A stretch of DNA of 64,000 nt, from the NCBI RefSeq assembly GCF_013166515.1, contig NZ_JABKKJ010000003.1, positions 124,001 through 188,000 on the forward strand, in the 5' to 3' direction. This DNA comes from Xylanibacter caecicola. Lineage in GTDB: Bacteria; Bacteroidota; Bacteroidia; Bacteroidales; Bacteroidaceae. Under the pieces are notes generated by a model that saw only the letters and a list, made by a program, of their open reading frames with translations, was not told the origin of the DNA and did not search any database. Below are positions 17,884 through 26,094 of this stretch, piece after piece; the first letter of the stretch is position 1, and each line of letters starts with the position of its first letter. A program made the position numbers and the translations under genes.

Positions 17884-18540
17884 TCATTCGCTCACCAACA
17901 TACCGTCTTTCATAGCTATCGTGCGGTCTGTTATCTGCGCCAGACTCTCGTCGTGCGTCACGATGACGAATGTCTGTCCGAACCTGTCGCGCAGGTCGAA
18001 GAACAGCCGGTGCAGCTCTTCCTTGTTCTTAGAGTCGAGACTTCCCGACGGTTCGTCTGCCAAAATCACGGCAGGATCGTTTACCAGTGCACGCGCCACC
18101 GCCACCCGCTGTTTCTCTCCGCCCGACAGTTCGGCGGGCTTGTGCTTTGCCCTGTCGGTGAGTCCCATGAACTCGAGCAGTTCCATAGCCTTCTCTTTAG
18201 CCTCTTTGTGCGAGAAACCGGCAATCAAAGCGGGTATCATCACGTTTTCGAGAGCCGTAAACTCAGGCAGCAACTGGTGAAACTGAAACACGAAACCGAT
18301 GTGCCTGTTGCGGAACTCGGCAAGCCGGCGTCTGCTCAGCGAACGCACGTCCACCCCGTCTACCGTCACCTCTCCCGTGTCGGCACTGTCCAGCGTGCCT
18401 ATTATCTGCAGCAGCGTTGTCTTGCCCGCACCGCTCGGTCCCACGATGCTCACCACCTCGCCTTTGCCTATGTGCAGGTCGATGCCTTTGAGCACCTGTA
18501 GTTTTCCGAAACTCTTCGTTATTCCTTTTATGTCTATCAT
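17884..18540 (-). CDS. lolD: ABC transporter ATP-binding protein, LolD/MacB-type
   Basis: ATPase subunit of the LolCDE/MacB class (218 residues). In the Lol system it powers release of lipoproteins from the inner membrane. Motifs are Walker [10 protein letters not shown] (34-42), the Q-loop in [18 protein letters not shown], the signature [15 protein letters not shown], Walker [13 protein letters not shown] and the switch His in VIVTHD. No permease gene is adjacent, so the LolC/E partner must be elsewhere and the MacB-like alternative stays open. It lies 15 nt after the antiporter gene on the same strand. Confidence 0.82.
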   Translation of the reverse strand: MIDIKGITKSFGKLQVLKGIDLHIGKGEVVSIVGPSGAGKTTLLQIIGTLDSADTGEVTVDGVDVRSLSRRRLAEFRNRHIGFVFQFHQLLPEFTALENVMIPALIAGFSHKEAKEKAMELLEFMGLTDRAKHKPAELSGGEKQRVAVARALVNDPAVILADEPSGSLDSKNKEELHRLFFDLRDRFGQTFVIVTHDESLAQITDRTIAMKDGMLVSE

Positions 18541-18555
18541 ATTACTTTCTGGTTT

Positions 18556-20715
18556 TTATTTTCCGGCACTGTCGGTGCCGCCGTGTCTTTTTCTTCTCTG
18601 TATCCTGCCGTATATCCACTTGGATATCGTAGAGTATGCACTCTCATCGTTGTGCGTCTGCGGTGCCGTGAACGTCATGCTCTCGGGCGACTGACCGTTT
18701 TGGTCGGGGAAGATAATCATCAGTCCGCATGACGCGAAATACTTCATTATCTCTTCCGGCAGCCGTTCGAATACCGGCTTGTATGACACTGTGCCCTTGC
18801 GCGCCGTGATTATTACCAGCATGTGGTCTTCCTTAATCCTGTCGGACAGGCTTGTCAGCTCTTTCCAGTGCTGCATCAGCACATATTCCGCCCTTACGTT
18901 CCGGTGCCGGTCTTCCATGTATGCCGCGATGAGCGATGTGGTCTCCTCACGTCCGTAGAACACTATACGGCAGCACAGGTTGTCCGCCAGCTGTGCCAGC
19001 CGTTCCGTCCAGCGATAGAAACCCGGCTCGAACTCCACGCGCGACGGCACCGCCACATGTATGCGTCTCACCGTACCGAGTGGTCGTGTGCAGCGGCACA
19101 TTATTATCTGACGGTTCAGTCCCGATATAAGACTCGGCGCGAATTCGCCCCAGAATCTGTCGCCCACATCTTTCATGCGGTGTATTCCCATTATTATTTC
19201 CGATGCGTCATACTCCTTGAAGGCGTGCATTATGCCGTTTGCCAGATTTGTCGTCAGCCTTATCTGCGTCAGCATGCGCACATCGGCGGCGCTTGCCTGC
19301 TTGGCAGCCTGCTCCAGCAGTCTCTTGCCTAAAGCCTGGTTGTGTGCCGCCCGTTCGTCGTCAAACACCAGGTTAAGCCCTATTATGCCCCTGTTCAGCG
19401 CCGGGTTGCGCGTAAGCATGGCTAAATTTACCAGATTTTCCGTGCTCCCCTTGTATTTCAGCGGTATCAGTATCTTCTCGTCGTTGCTCTTTATGCTGTC
19501 CGTAGGTTTGGCGCTTTCAGACAACACAATTGTGCGCGATGCGCGGTCGGTCATCATCGAGCCGATGATACACGTCACCAATATCATTATCACCACGCCG
19601 TTCAGCATGTCCGAGTCTACGAGCATCTGCCCCGGCGCCACCTGCAGCTTCATTCCCACCGTGGCAATGGCTATGGAGCCGGCGGCATGCGCCGACGTCA
19701 GTCCGAACATCATGTTACCGTTGGACACCGGCATTTTGTTCATGAATGCCACCGCATACGAGGCGACAGCCTTGCCCAGCGTTCCGAAGAAGATAATGCA
19801 GAATATTATGAATGCCGCGTGCCAGCCGCTGAACACCATGCGCACGTTGATGAGCATTCCCACGCCAATCAGGAAATAGGGTATGAACAAGGCGTTTCCG
19901 ATAAACTCTATGCGGTTCATCAGCGGAGACACGTGCGGGATGTAGCGGTTGAGTATCAGTCCGGCAAAGAAAGCCCCGAAGACACCTTCCAGACCTATCA
20001 GTCCCGACACGGCGGCACACATCGACATTATGCCGAGCACGAAGATATACTGCGTCACGGCGTCGGAGTAGCGGTGCAGGAACCACCTCGTGAGCCGTGG
20101 CAGCAGATAGATGCTTCCGGCAAGAAACGCCGCCGCCTTGAGCGTGAACAGTCCCCAGAACCCAGCACCCGTACCGGTGCCGAACGAACCTACTATTGCC
20201 GCCAGCACCACTAATGCCAGCGTGAGCGATATCATCGAAGCTCCAACACACAGAGTCACGCTGCGGTGGCGTTGCAGACCGTACTTGCACACGATGGGGT
20301 AGGCAATGAGCGTGTTCGAAGCCATGATGCTGCTCAACAGCAGAGCAGCCACGGAAGAGTAGCCCATGATGTATATTCCGGCAAACCACGTAAGCAGAAA
20401 CGGCACGAAAAAGTTCAGCAGACCGAACGACAGTATCGTCCTGCTGTTGTTCTTAAGCCCGTTGAAGTCCATTTCCAGTCCGGCGAGAAACATTATATAG
20501 TAAAGTCCCACCTTGCCGAACAACTCGAACGAACTGTCCCTCTCGAGTATGTTCAATCCATATTCGCCCACGGCAACGCCTGCCAGCACCATTCCAACGA
20601 TGTGCGGAATGCGCAGCCTGCCCATTATTATCGGTGCGAGCAGTATGATGCAGAGCACGACAAAGAATATCAGTGTCGGGTCGGTAATCGGAAAACAGTG
20701 CGATATGTCGGGCAT
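18556..20715 (-). CDS. CPA2-family cation/proton antiporter with C-terminal Usp-like domain
   Basis: Inner-membrane monovalent cation:proton antiporter of the KefB/CPA2 family, 719 residues from the ATG at 20715. An in-frame ATG 120 nt further upstream would add a 40-residue segment rich in His and Cys with no membrane character, so I reject it. About 12-13 membrane helices fill residues 1-390 (LRIPHIVGMVLAGVAVG, VGLYYIMFLAGLEMDF, GVFGAFFAGLILNRYIPHVSPLMNRIEFIG). Residues about 430-690 are cytoplasmic and resemble two universal-stress-protein domains (KILIPLKYKGSTENLVNLAML; HVAVPSRVEFEPGF). The likely role is pH or Na+/K+ homeostasis. The lolD-like gene follows after 15 nt. Confidence 0.88.
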   Translation of the reverse strand: MPDISHCFPITDPTLIFFVVLCIILLAPIIMGRLRIPHIVGMVLAGVAVGEYGLNILERDSSFELFGKVGLYYIMFLAGLEMDFNGLKNNSRTILSFGLLNFFVPFLLTWFAGIYIMGYSSVAALLLSSIMASNTLIAYPIVCKYGLQRHRSVTLCVGASMISLTLALVVLAAIVGSFGTGTGAGFWGLFTLKAAAFLAGSIYLLPRLTRWFLHRYSDAVTQYIFVLGIMSMCAAVSGLIGLEGVFGAFFAGLILNRYIPHVSPLMNRIEFIGNALFIPYFLIGVGMLINVRMVFSGWHAAFIIFCIIFFGTLGKAVASYAVAFMNKMPVSNGNMMFGLTSAHAAGSIAIATVGMKLQVAPGQMLVDSDMLNGVVIMILVTCIIGSMMTDRASRTIVLSESAKPTDSIKSNDEKILIPLKYKGSTENLVNLAMLTRNPALNRGIIGLNLVFDDERAAHNQALGKRLLEQAAKQASAADVRMLTQIRLTTNLANGIMHAFKEYDASEIIMGIHRMKDVGDRFWGEFAPSLISGLNRQIIMCRCTRPLGTVRRIHVAVPSRVEFEPGFYRWTERLAQLADNLCCRIVFYGREETTSLIAAYMEDRHRNVRAEYVLMQHWKELTSLSDRIKEDHMLVIITARKGTVSYKPVFERLPEEIMKYFASCGLMIIFPDQNGQSPESMTFTAPQTHNDESAYSTISKWIYGRIQRRKRHGGTDSAGK

Positions 20716-20849
20716 GATGCTTTGATAATTGTTATTTCTTAATGGCTTGCACAAATCTGCATGGATATACATTATATATTTAATAAGGTGTGCCATGCAG
20801 CCCTGATGCTTCCGGTTTCGTATGCAAAGGTGCAAAAAAAATATCAGAC

Positions 20850-20882
20850 TTGTGATAAATCATTCGAAAAGTTGTATTTTTG
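20850..20882 (+). promoter_or_regulatory. Predicted promoter of asd
   Basis: TTG at 20850-20852 and TATTTTTG at 20875-20882. The 22-nt spacing is slightly long for the consensus. The ATG is 38 nt downstream. Confidence 0.55.
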
Positions 20883-20920
20883 CACTGCAATAACGTTTAA
20901 CGAATAAATACATACGGATT

Positions 20921-21934
20921 ATGAAAGTAGCCATTGTCGGTGCCAGCGGCGCTGTAGGGCAGGAGTTCCTGCGCGTTCTCGAAGAAAGAGATTTTCCCCT
21001 TGACGAGTTGGTGTTGTTCGGTTCGCAGCGTTCTGCGGGCAACAAGTACACATTTAAGGGCAAGGAGTATGAGGTGAAACTGTTGCAGCACAACGATGAC
21101 TTTAAGGACGTGGACATAGCCTTCACCTCGGCTGGGGCAGGCGTGTCCAAGGAGTTTGCGGAAGACATCACGCGCCATGGCGCCGTGATGATAGACAACT
21201 CGAGCGCGTTCCGTATGGACGATGACGTGCCCCTTGTGGTGCCCGAGTGCAACGCAGCCGACGCTCTCGACCGTCCCCGCGGCATCATTGCCAATCCAAA
21301 CTGCACCACGATAATGATGGTTGTGGCGCTGCAACCCCTCGAAAACCTCAGCCATATCAAGCGTATACACATCGCAAGCTATCAGAGTGCCAGCGGTGCG
21401 GGTGCCGCGGCAATGGACGAGTTGCAGCAGCAGTATGCCGAGATAATGGAAGACAAGCCCGTAACGGTGAAGAAGTTCCCCCACCAGCTGGCTTACAACG
21501 TGATACCGCAGATAGACGTGTTCCAGCCCAACGGATATACCAAGGAAGAGATGAAGATGTTCAACGAGACGCGCAAGATAATGCACAGCGACGTGAAGTG
21601 CTCTGCCATGTGCGTACGCGTGTCCTCGCTCCGCGCCCATTCCGAGAGCGTATGGATAGAGACCGAGCGCCCCGTAACCGTTGAGGAGGCGCAGGCGGCA
21701 CTTGCCGCAGCCCCCGGCGTGACGCTCCGCGACGACCCTTCAAACCTTGTCTACCCCATGCCGCTCGAAACGGCGGGCACCGACGACATCTACGTGGGTC
21801 GTGTACGCAAGGACCTTGCCGACGAGAACGGACTCACGTTCTGGCTCAGCGGCGACCAGATACGCAAGGGCGCGGCTCTCAACGCGGTGCAGATAGCCGA
21901 ATATCTTGTAAAGGTTAATGGAATAAGAAGATAG
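20921..21934 (+). CDS. asd: Aspartate-semialdehyde dehydrogenase
   Basis: NADPH-dependent enzyme that reduces aspartyl phosphate to aspartate semialdehyde, the branch point to lysine/diaminopimelate, threonine and methionine. The 337 residues show the N-terminal nucleotide loop [11 protein letters not shown] (6-16) and the catalytic Cys128 in NPNCTT. The substrate segment [16 protein letters not shown] and a C-terminal His-containing strand follow. The stop codon TAG is itself part of a GAAGATAGAGG purine repeat, so a repeat element starts exactly at the end of the gene. Confidence 0.95.
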   Translation: MKVAIVGASGAVGQEFLRVLEERDFPLDELVLFGSQRSAGNKYTFKGKEYEVKLLQHNDDFKDVDIAFTSAGAGVSKEFAEDITRHGAVMIDNSSAFRMDDDVPLVVPECNAADALDRPRGIIANPNCTTIMMVVALQPLENLSHIKRIHIASYQSASGAGAAAMDELQQQYAEIMEDKPVTVKKFPHQLAYNVIPQIDVFQPNGYTKEEMKMFNETRKIMHSDVKCSAMCVRVSSLRAHSESVWIETERPVTVEEAQAALAAAPGVTLRDDPSNLVYPMPLETAGTDDIYVGRVRKDLADENGLTFWLSGDQIRKGAALNAVQIAEYLVKVNGIRR

Positions 21935-22030
21935 AGGAAGATAGGAGAAGATATGTGGCTTGCGCCCGGGAGATAGGGGACAATTGTCTTGTGGCATGCG
22001 ATAAAGCACGTGTCCCCTGTATTCCAGTTA
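21930..22030. repeat. GGAGATA-type element, opposite orientation
   Basis: Purine-rich GAAGATAGAGGAAGATAG is followed by TGTGGC-TTGC-GCCC at about 21954-21967, then GGAGATAGGGGACAATTGTC. Read on the minus strand this is the same CTATCTCC + mini-hairpin (loop GCAA) + ATATCTTC arrangement as at 16890-16925, with a weaker stem here. It abuts the asd stop codon. Confidence 0.7.
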
Positions 22031-22230
22031 TCTTCTCCTGTCTTTCTTTTCTACCAAACGCATCTTTCCTTGACTCCTCGACGGTCTTTTCTTATTATAA
22101 GATTATTATTTCTTTGTCTCCTCGATGCTCTTTTCTTCTCTTTCTACCGTCTCCATTTATTACAACGGTCATTCCTCCTTTGTCCCTCGACGGTCTTTTT
22201 TTACCCATTGACCGTCTATCCGTTATTTTG

Positions 22231-22371
22231 GAACGTTCGACAGAAAAAAATTGAACGTTCGACAGAAAATTTTGGATCGATCCAAAATTTTTTCTGAATC
22301 GATCCAAAAAAATTTTTGGAACGTTCCAAAATTTCTTCCGGATCGATCCAAAATTTCCTATGGATGCGCCG
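22231..22371. repeat. 22-bp-period array of palindromes GGATCGATCC / GGAACGTTCC
   Basis: Seven 8-10 nt cores are centred 22 nt apart: GAACGTTC (22231), GAACGTTC (22253), GGATCGATCC (22274), GAATCGATCC (22296), GGAACGTTCC (22318), GGATCGATCC (22340) and a degenerate GGATGCGCCG (22362). The cores are joined by 12-14 nt A/T-rich spacers. Two different palindromes alternate at the same spacing. The array lies in the 816-bp gap between asd and fabI, which has no gene that I can support. Confidence 0.88.
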
Positions 22372-22689
22372 TCTTCCCGTCCGGACGCTCCAAATGTCGA
22401 CTGCGATGCGCTCTGCGTGTTGTAAACCGTGTGTTTGTGTGTTGAAAAAATGCCCCGTGCCGTTGCTCCGAACACACTTTTGGCGTGCATGTTCGTGCGA
22501 AAATATCCTACCGAGGGAATTTTTGATGTCCATACTATGTATTCATTGCATGTAGAACGTGTAAATGTCCGACGCTAAGTTCTTGATTTTAAAGTTGTTA
22601 ACAACGGATATTTACAAGAAAGTCCCTATATGCAATAGATATCTCACCTGATACCTTATAACCTCAAACCTCTTTTTGTTCAACATAAT
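22372..22689. other. Intergenic, no gene recognised
   Basis: After the palindrome array there is unremarkable sequence. The exception is a short copy (about 22609-22631, GGATATTTACAAGAAAGTCC) of the repeat seen at 5493-5613. No convincing ORF, RNA or terminator was seen on either strand. Confidence 0.5.
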
Positions 22690-22720
22690 TTGTCCGTGTT
22701 GCACAAAAGTTGTAATTTTG
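22690..22720 (+). promoter_or_regulatory. Predicted promoter of fabI
   Basis: TTG (22690-22692) and TAATTTTG (22713-22720) with a 20-nt spacer, 30 nt before the fabI ATG. This is a full match to the Bacteroidetes pattern. Confidence 0.7.
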
Positions 22721-22750
22721 CGCACTGTAAACCAAATGTAGTTTTATATA

Positions 22751-23608
22751 ATGACTCACAATTTATTGAAAGGCAAGCGCGGCATCATCTTCGGCGCGCT
22801 TAATGAAGAATCCATTGCATGGAAAGTTGCGGTGAAAGCAGTTGAAGAGGGCGCTGTGATAACGCTCAGCAACACACCCATGGCTCTGCGCATGGGCGAA
22901 CTGGACGGGTTGAGCAAGCAGCTCAACGCACCTGTTATTCCGGCAGACGCAACAAGCGTTGAGGATCTCGAGAAAGTTTTCTCGGAGTCTGTAAGGTTGC
23001 TCGGCGGAAAGATAGACTTCGTGTTGCACTCCATCGGTATGAGTCCGAATGTTCGCAAGCGTCGTACTTATGACGACCTCGACTATAACTATTTGCAGAA
23101 GACTTTGGATATCTCTGCCATATCGTTCCACAAGATGTTACAGGTTGCCAAGAAGCAGGATGCCATTGCAGAGTATGGTTCGGTGGTGGCACTGACATAC
23201 GTGGCGTCGCAGCGCACGTTCTTCGGCTATAACGACATGGCTGACGCAAAGAGCATGCTGGAGAGCATCGCGCGTAGTTTCGGATACATTTACGGTCGCG
23301 AGAAGCACGTGCGTGTAAACACCATATCCCAGTCGCCCACGCCCACAACGGCAGGTAAGGGTATCAAGGACATGGACAACCTGATGGACTTTGCAAGCAA
23401 GATGTCGCCTCTTGGAAATGCTACGGCAGAGGAGTGTGCGGAGTACTGCGTGATGATGTTCTCCGACTTCACCCGCAAGGTGACGATGCAGAACCTCTTC
23501 CACGACGGCGGTTTCTCGTCGATGGGTATGAGTCTGCGTGCCATGAACCAATACGCAAAGGACCTTGCGCCGTATGAGGATGAGAACGGAAAGGTGATTT
23601 ACGGATAA
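22751..23608 (+). CDS. fabI: Enoyl-[acyl-carrier-protein] reductase
   Basis: NADH-dependent reductase that completes each fatty-acid elongation cycle. The 285 residues belong to the divergent short-chain dehydrogenase group of FabI. The N-terminal KGKRGIIFGALNEESIAWKVA is the FabI cofactor loop, LDFVLHSIGMSP-like sequence (here IDFVLHSIGMSP) follows, and the catalytic Tyr-x6-Lys is in GYNDMADAK. This is the usual target of triclosan. The next gene starts 4 nt after the stop, so both are on one transcript. Confidence 0.93.
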   Translation: MTHNLLKGKRGIIFGALNEESIAWKVAVKAVEEGAVITLSNTPMALRMGELDGLSKQLNAPVIPADATSVEDLEKVFSESVRLLGGKIDFVLHSIGMSPNVRKRRTYDDLDYNYLQKTLDISAISFHKMLQVAKKQDAIAEYGSVVALTYVASQRTFFGYNDMADAKSMLESIARSFGYIYGREKHVRVNTISQSPTPTTAGKGIKDMDNLMDFASKMSPLGNATAEECAEYCVMMFSDFTRKVTMQNLFHDGGFSSMGMSLRAMNQYAKDLAPYEDENGKVIYG

Positions 23609-23612
23609 ATCC

Positions 23613-24761
23613 ATGAATGGAATAGAGATAAGACAGATAACCGATAAACGCGGCATGGACGCGTTTGTCGGTTTTTATTATGACCTGTATCGCGGCTGCG
23701 AGCATGCCGTGCCATATCTCAGGGCAGACGAACTGGCAACGCTCGACCCCCGGCGCAACGCCTCGTTCGAGTGTTGTGAGGCTGCATATTTCATGGCATA
23801 CCGCGGCGGAAAGCCTGTGGGGCGCGTCGCTGCAATCATCAACCACCGTGCCAATGAGCGTTGGAACTGTAGCACGGTACGTTTCGGATGGTTCGATTTC
23901 ATCGACGACAGCGAGGTGTCGGCAGCGTTGTTGCATGCCGTGGAACAATGGGGACGCTCCAAGGGCATGGATAAGATTGTGGGACCGATGGGCTTTACCG
24001 ATATGGATCGCGAGGGAATGCTCGTCGAGGGCTTTGACCGGCTGTCCACGCATTATGTTAATTACAACTATCCTTACTATCCGCAGCACATCGAGAGCAT
24101 GAGCGGTTGGGTGAAGGACAACGACTATGTGGAGTATCGTGTGGCTATTCCCGACGTCGTGCCGGACAAGTTCCGCAAGGTTGCCGAAATGGTGGGGCGG
24201 CGCTACAACCTGCAGGTGCGCAAGTTCACGCGCCGCGAACTGGTAAGCGGAGGATACGGTGAGCGTATCTTCGAGCTTGTGAACGCAACGTACAACGACC
24301 TCTACGGATACTCGCATCTCAGCATGCGGCAGATAGACAGTCTTATCGACGGATATATAAAGAAAGCCGACCTCGACCTTATAACAGGTGTTGTGGACAT
24401 GAACGATGGCGGGCGGCTGGTGGGCTTCGGCGTCACTTTCCCCTCTATCTCGCGTGCCATGCAGCACACCCGCGACGGTCGTTTGCTGCCGTTAGGGTGG
24501 TGGCACGTGCTCAGGGCACTGAGGTGGCACCACACTGACACGGTGGATCTGCTCCTTATAGGCGTTCTTCCCGAGTATCGTCCGAAAGGTGCCAATGCTC
24601 TTATCTTCAACGATCTCATTCCGCGTTTCCGCCACCACGGTTTCAAATGGGCGGAGGCGATGCCGCAGATGGAAAGCAACGAGCATGTCAGAAGCCAGTG
24701 GCAGTATCTCGAGGCGGAGCAGCACAGAAGGCACAGGTGCTACGGGAAAACGATAGAATAA
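23613..24761 (+). CDS. GNAT-fold acetyltransferase-like protein
   Basis: A 382-residue cytoplasmic protein of a Bacteroidetes family that I recognise only as GNAT-like. The N-terminal half has AYFMAYRGGKPVGRVAAIINHRANE and a pattern resembling an acetyl-CoA-binding fold (ALLHAVEQWGRSKGMDKIVGPMGFTDMDREGMLVEGFD). The C-terminal half repeats the theme (LVGFGVTFPSISRAM; LLIGVLPEYRPKGANALIFNDLIPRFRHHGFKWAEAMPQMESNEHVRSQW). Substrate unknown. It starts 4 nt after fabI, which hints at a role in lipid or envelope metabolism, but only by position. Confidence 0.65.
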   Translation: MNGIEIRQITDKRGMDAFVGFYYDLYRGCEHAVPYLRADELATLDPRRNASFECCEAAYFMAYRGGKPVGRVAAIINHRANERWNCSTVRFGWFDFIDDSEVSAALLHAVEQWGRSKGMDKIVGPMGFTDMDREGMLVEGFDRLSTHYVNYNYPYYPQHIESMSGWVKDNDYVEYRVAIPDVVPDKFRKVAEMVGRRYNLQVRKFTRRELVSGGYGERIFELVNATYNDLYGYSHLSMRQIDSLIDGYIKKADLDLITGVVDMNDGGRLVGFGVTFPSISRAMQHTRDGRLLPLGWWHVLRALRWHHTDTVDLLLIGVLPEYRPKGANALIFNDLIPRFRHHGFKWAEAMPQMESNEHVRSQWQYLEAEQHRRHRCYGKTIE

Positions 24762-24769
24762 TTTATAAT

Positions 24770-25062
24770 TCATAATTTATAATTTATAATTGGGAGATAG
24801 AAGGAGATAAGGGGGAAGATAGAAGGAGATAGGGGGAGATAGAAGGAGATAAAAGACGAATGCTTATTAAATTATAATTGGTAATTTATAATTTATAATT
24901 GGAAGATAGAAGGAGATATTGGGGAGATAGAAGGAGATAAAAGACGAATGCTTATTAAATTATAATTGGTAATTTATAAATGGGGAGATAAAAAGGGAAA
25001 AGAACGTGCCTGTTTACCCGTAGGGCTGTACCCTGGTGCAGCCGAAACCGTATGGAAGACGG
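24770..25062. repeat. Composite repeat: GGAGATA blocks, AT-rich TTATAATT blocks, conserved hairpin
   Basis: Runs of GGAGATAGAAGGAGATA are followed by AAAAGACGAATGCTTATTAA and by TTATAATT-rich stretches. The block is duplicated in tandem with an 88-nt offset. It ends in GAACGTGCCTGTTTACC and a 9-bp hairpin GGCTGTACC-CT-GGTGCAGCC (25024-25043), then GAAACCG. The same order occurs at 30300-30470. No gene is present between 24762 and 25570. Confidence 0.8.
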
Positions 25063-25070
25063 CATGTGTA

Positions 25071-25455
25071 AGGCGTTTTTTATTACCGCCGTGCTTGTAT
25101 CCGATATGTAAGGACATTGCATGGCATCCTTAAACGGGCGTTACAGCTTTCCATACTATATGCTACAGTTTTCTCTACTATATAGTACAGCTTTCTCTAC
25201 TATATGCTACAGCTTTCTCTACTATATGCTACAGCTTTCTCTACTATATAGTACAGCTTTCTCTACTATATGCTACAGTTTTCTCTACTATATAGTACAG
25301 CTTTCTCTACTATATAGTACAGCTTTCTCTACTATATAGTACAGCTTTCTCTACTATATGCTACAGCTTTCTCTACTATATAGTACAGCTTTCTCTACTA
25401 TATGCTACAGCTTTCCATACTATATGCCGGAGAAACCGGTATAGCATGTTTTAGG
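25071..25455. mobile_element. MITE-like element 1: conserved ends around a 13-unit 22-bp minisatellite
   Basis: A left end of 72 bp (25071-25142, TATTACCGCCGTGCTTGTAT...) is followed by exactly 13 units of 22 bp (25143-25428) and a right end TATGCCGGAGAAACCGGTAT. Units carry the core ACTATATAGT (palindromic) or ACTATATGCT. Both ends recur around a different array at 25791-25955, so the whole behaves as one dispersed element. No transposase is present. Calling it mobile is inference. Confidence 0.65.
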
Positions 25456-25534
25456 CTCTCATACCTGTATTATAGATTGTCGTGTGCCACTTATCTGCCG
25501 TCAAAAGTTCATGGGAAAGACTATAAAAGTAAAA

Positions 25535-25570
25535 GGGGCGGAAAACCAAATGTGATTTTCCGCCCCTTTT
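25535..25570 (-). terminator. Bidirectional terminator after tRNA-Leu
   Basis: GGGGCGGAAAA (25535-25545) and TTTTCCGCCCC (25556-25566) form an 11-bp stem with a 10-nt loop. It is followed by TTTTACTTTTAT on the minus strand and TTTTT on the plus strand. It begins immediately after the tRNA 3' end. Confidence 0.88.
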
Positions 25571-25655
25571 TGGTGCGCCTGATAGGACTCGAACCTACAC
25601 GTCGCAAAACACCAGATCCTAAGTCTGGCGCGTCTACCAATTTCGCCACAGGCGC
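25571..25655 (-). tRNA. tRNA-Leu (anticodon TAG)
   Basis: An 85-nt cloverleaf on the minus strand including an encoded CCA (25571-25573). The acceptor stem is GCGCCTG/CAGGCGC, the anticodon arm CCAGA-CTTAGGA-TCTGG reads TAG, there is a short variable arm, and the T-loop is GTTCGAGT. It reads leucine CUN codons. Its promoter and terminator are both visible, so it is a single-gene unit between two related repeat elements. Confidence 0.95.
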
Positions 25656-25678
25656 CCGACGCTTTGCTTTTGCAGGTG

Positions 25679-25709
25679 CAAAGGTACGCTGTTTTTACTG
25701 AAAAACCAA
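25679..25709 (-). promoter_or_regulatory. Predicted promoter of tRNA-Leu
   Basis: On the minus strand TTG (25707-25709) and TACCTTTG (25679-25686) with a 20-nt spacer, ending 23 nt before the tRNA 5' end. Confidence 0.7.
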
Positions 25710-25790
25710 GAAAAAGCTTCTTTTTTAACGTGAGCCGGGCGAATTCATATTCCCTATTATACTACAAACCACGTTAAGTTAACATGATTC

Positions 25791-25955
25791 AGGCGTTTTT
25801 TTATTACCGCCGTACTTGTATCCGATATGTAAAGACATTGCATGGTATCCTTAAACATGTGTTACAGATTTCTATCTCATATGCGATAGATTTGTATCTC
25901 ATATGCGATAGATTTGCATCTCATATGCCGGAGAAACTCGTATATCATGTCAGGA
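25791..25955. mobile_element. MITE-like element 2: same ends, 3-unit 22-bp array of different sequence
   Basis: The left end 25791-25863 matches 25071-25142 at about 90%. The array is three 22-bp units (25864-25929) whose cores read CTCATATGCG instead of ACTATATAGT. The right end ATATGCCGGAGAAACTCGTA matches element 1. Phase and unit length are identical in the two elements although the core differs. Confidence 0.65.
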
Positions 25956-25964
25956 AAGAAAATA

Positions 25965-26092
25965 AAAGAAGATAGAGGACAACAGTCCGGTTGCTTGTTC
26001 CAAGACTATCGTCCCCTATCTCCCGTGGCGCCAGCCACATATCTCCTTTTATCTCCCTCTATCTCCTTGTTATATAGCCTCTATCTCCTCAT
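25965..26092. repeat. GGAGATA hairpin element at the 3' end of the TonB receptor gene
   Basis: GAAGATAGAGGACAAC...TCGTCCCCTATCTCC is followed by the mini-hairpin GTGGC-GCCA-GCCAC (26025-26038) and then TATCTCCTTTTATCTCC. The order matches 16849-16975. The loop here is GCCA, not a GNRA. It lies directly against the TonB receptor stop codon. Confidence 0.78.
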
Positions 26093-26094
26093 TC

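Noticed and set aside
25121..25339. Open frame through the 22-bp array giving a repetitive LLYSTAFSTICYSF-type peptide
   Set aside because: It is a translation of the minisatellite only. It has no start context, no homology and no operon partner.
25071..25955. Tandem repeats considered as a CRISPR array
   Set aside because: Units are contiguous 22-mers without unique spacers, and no cas genes are present.
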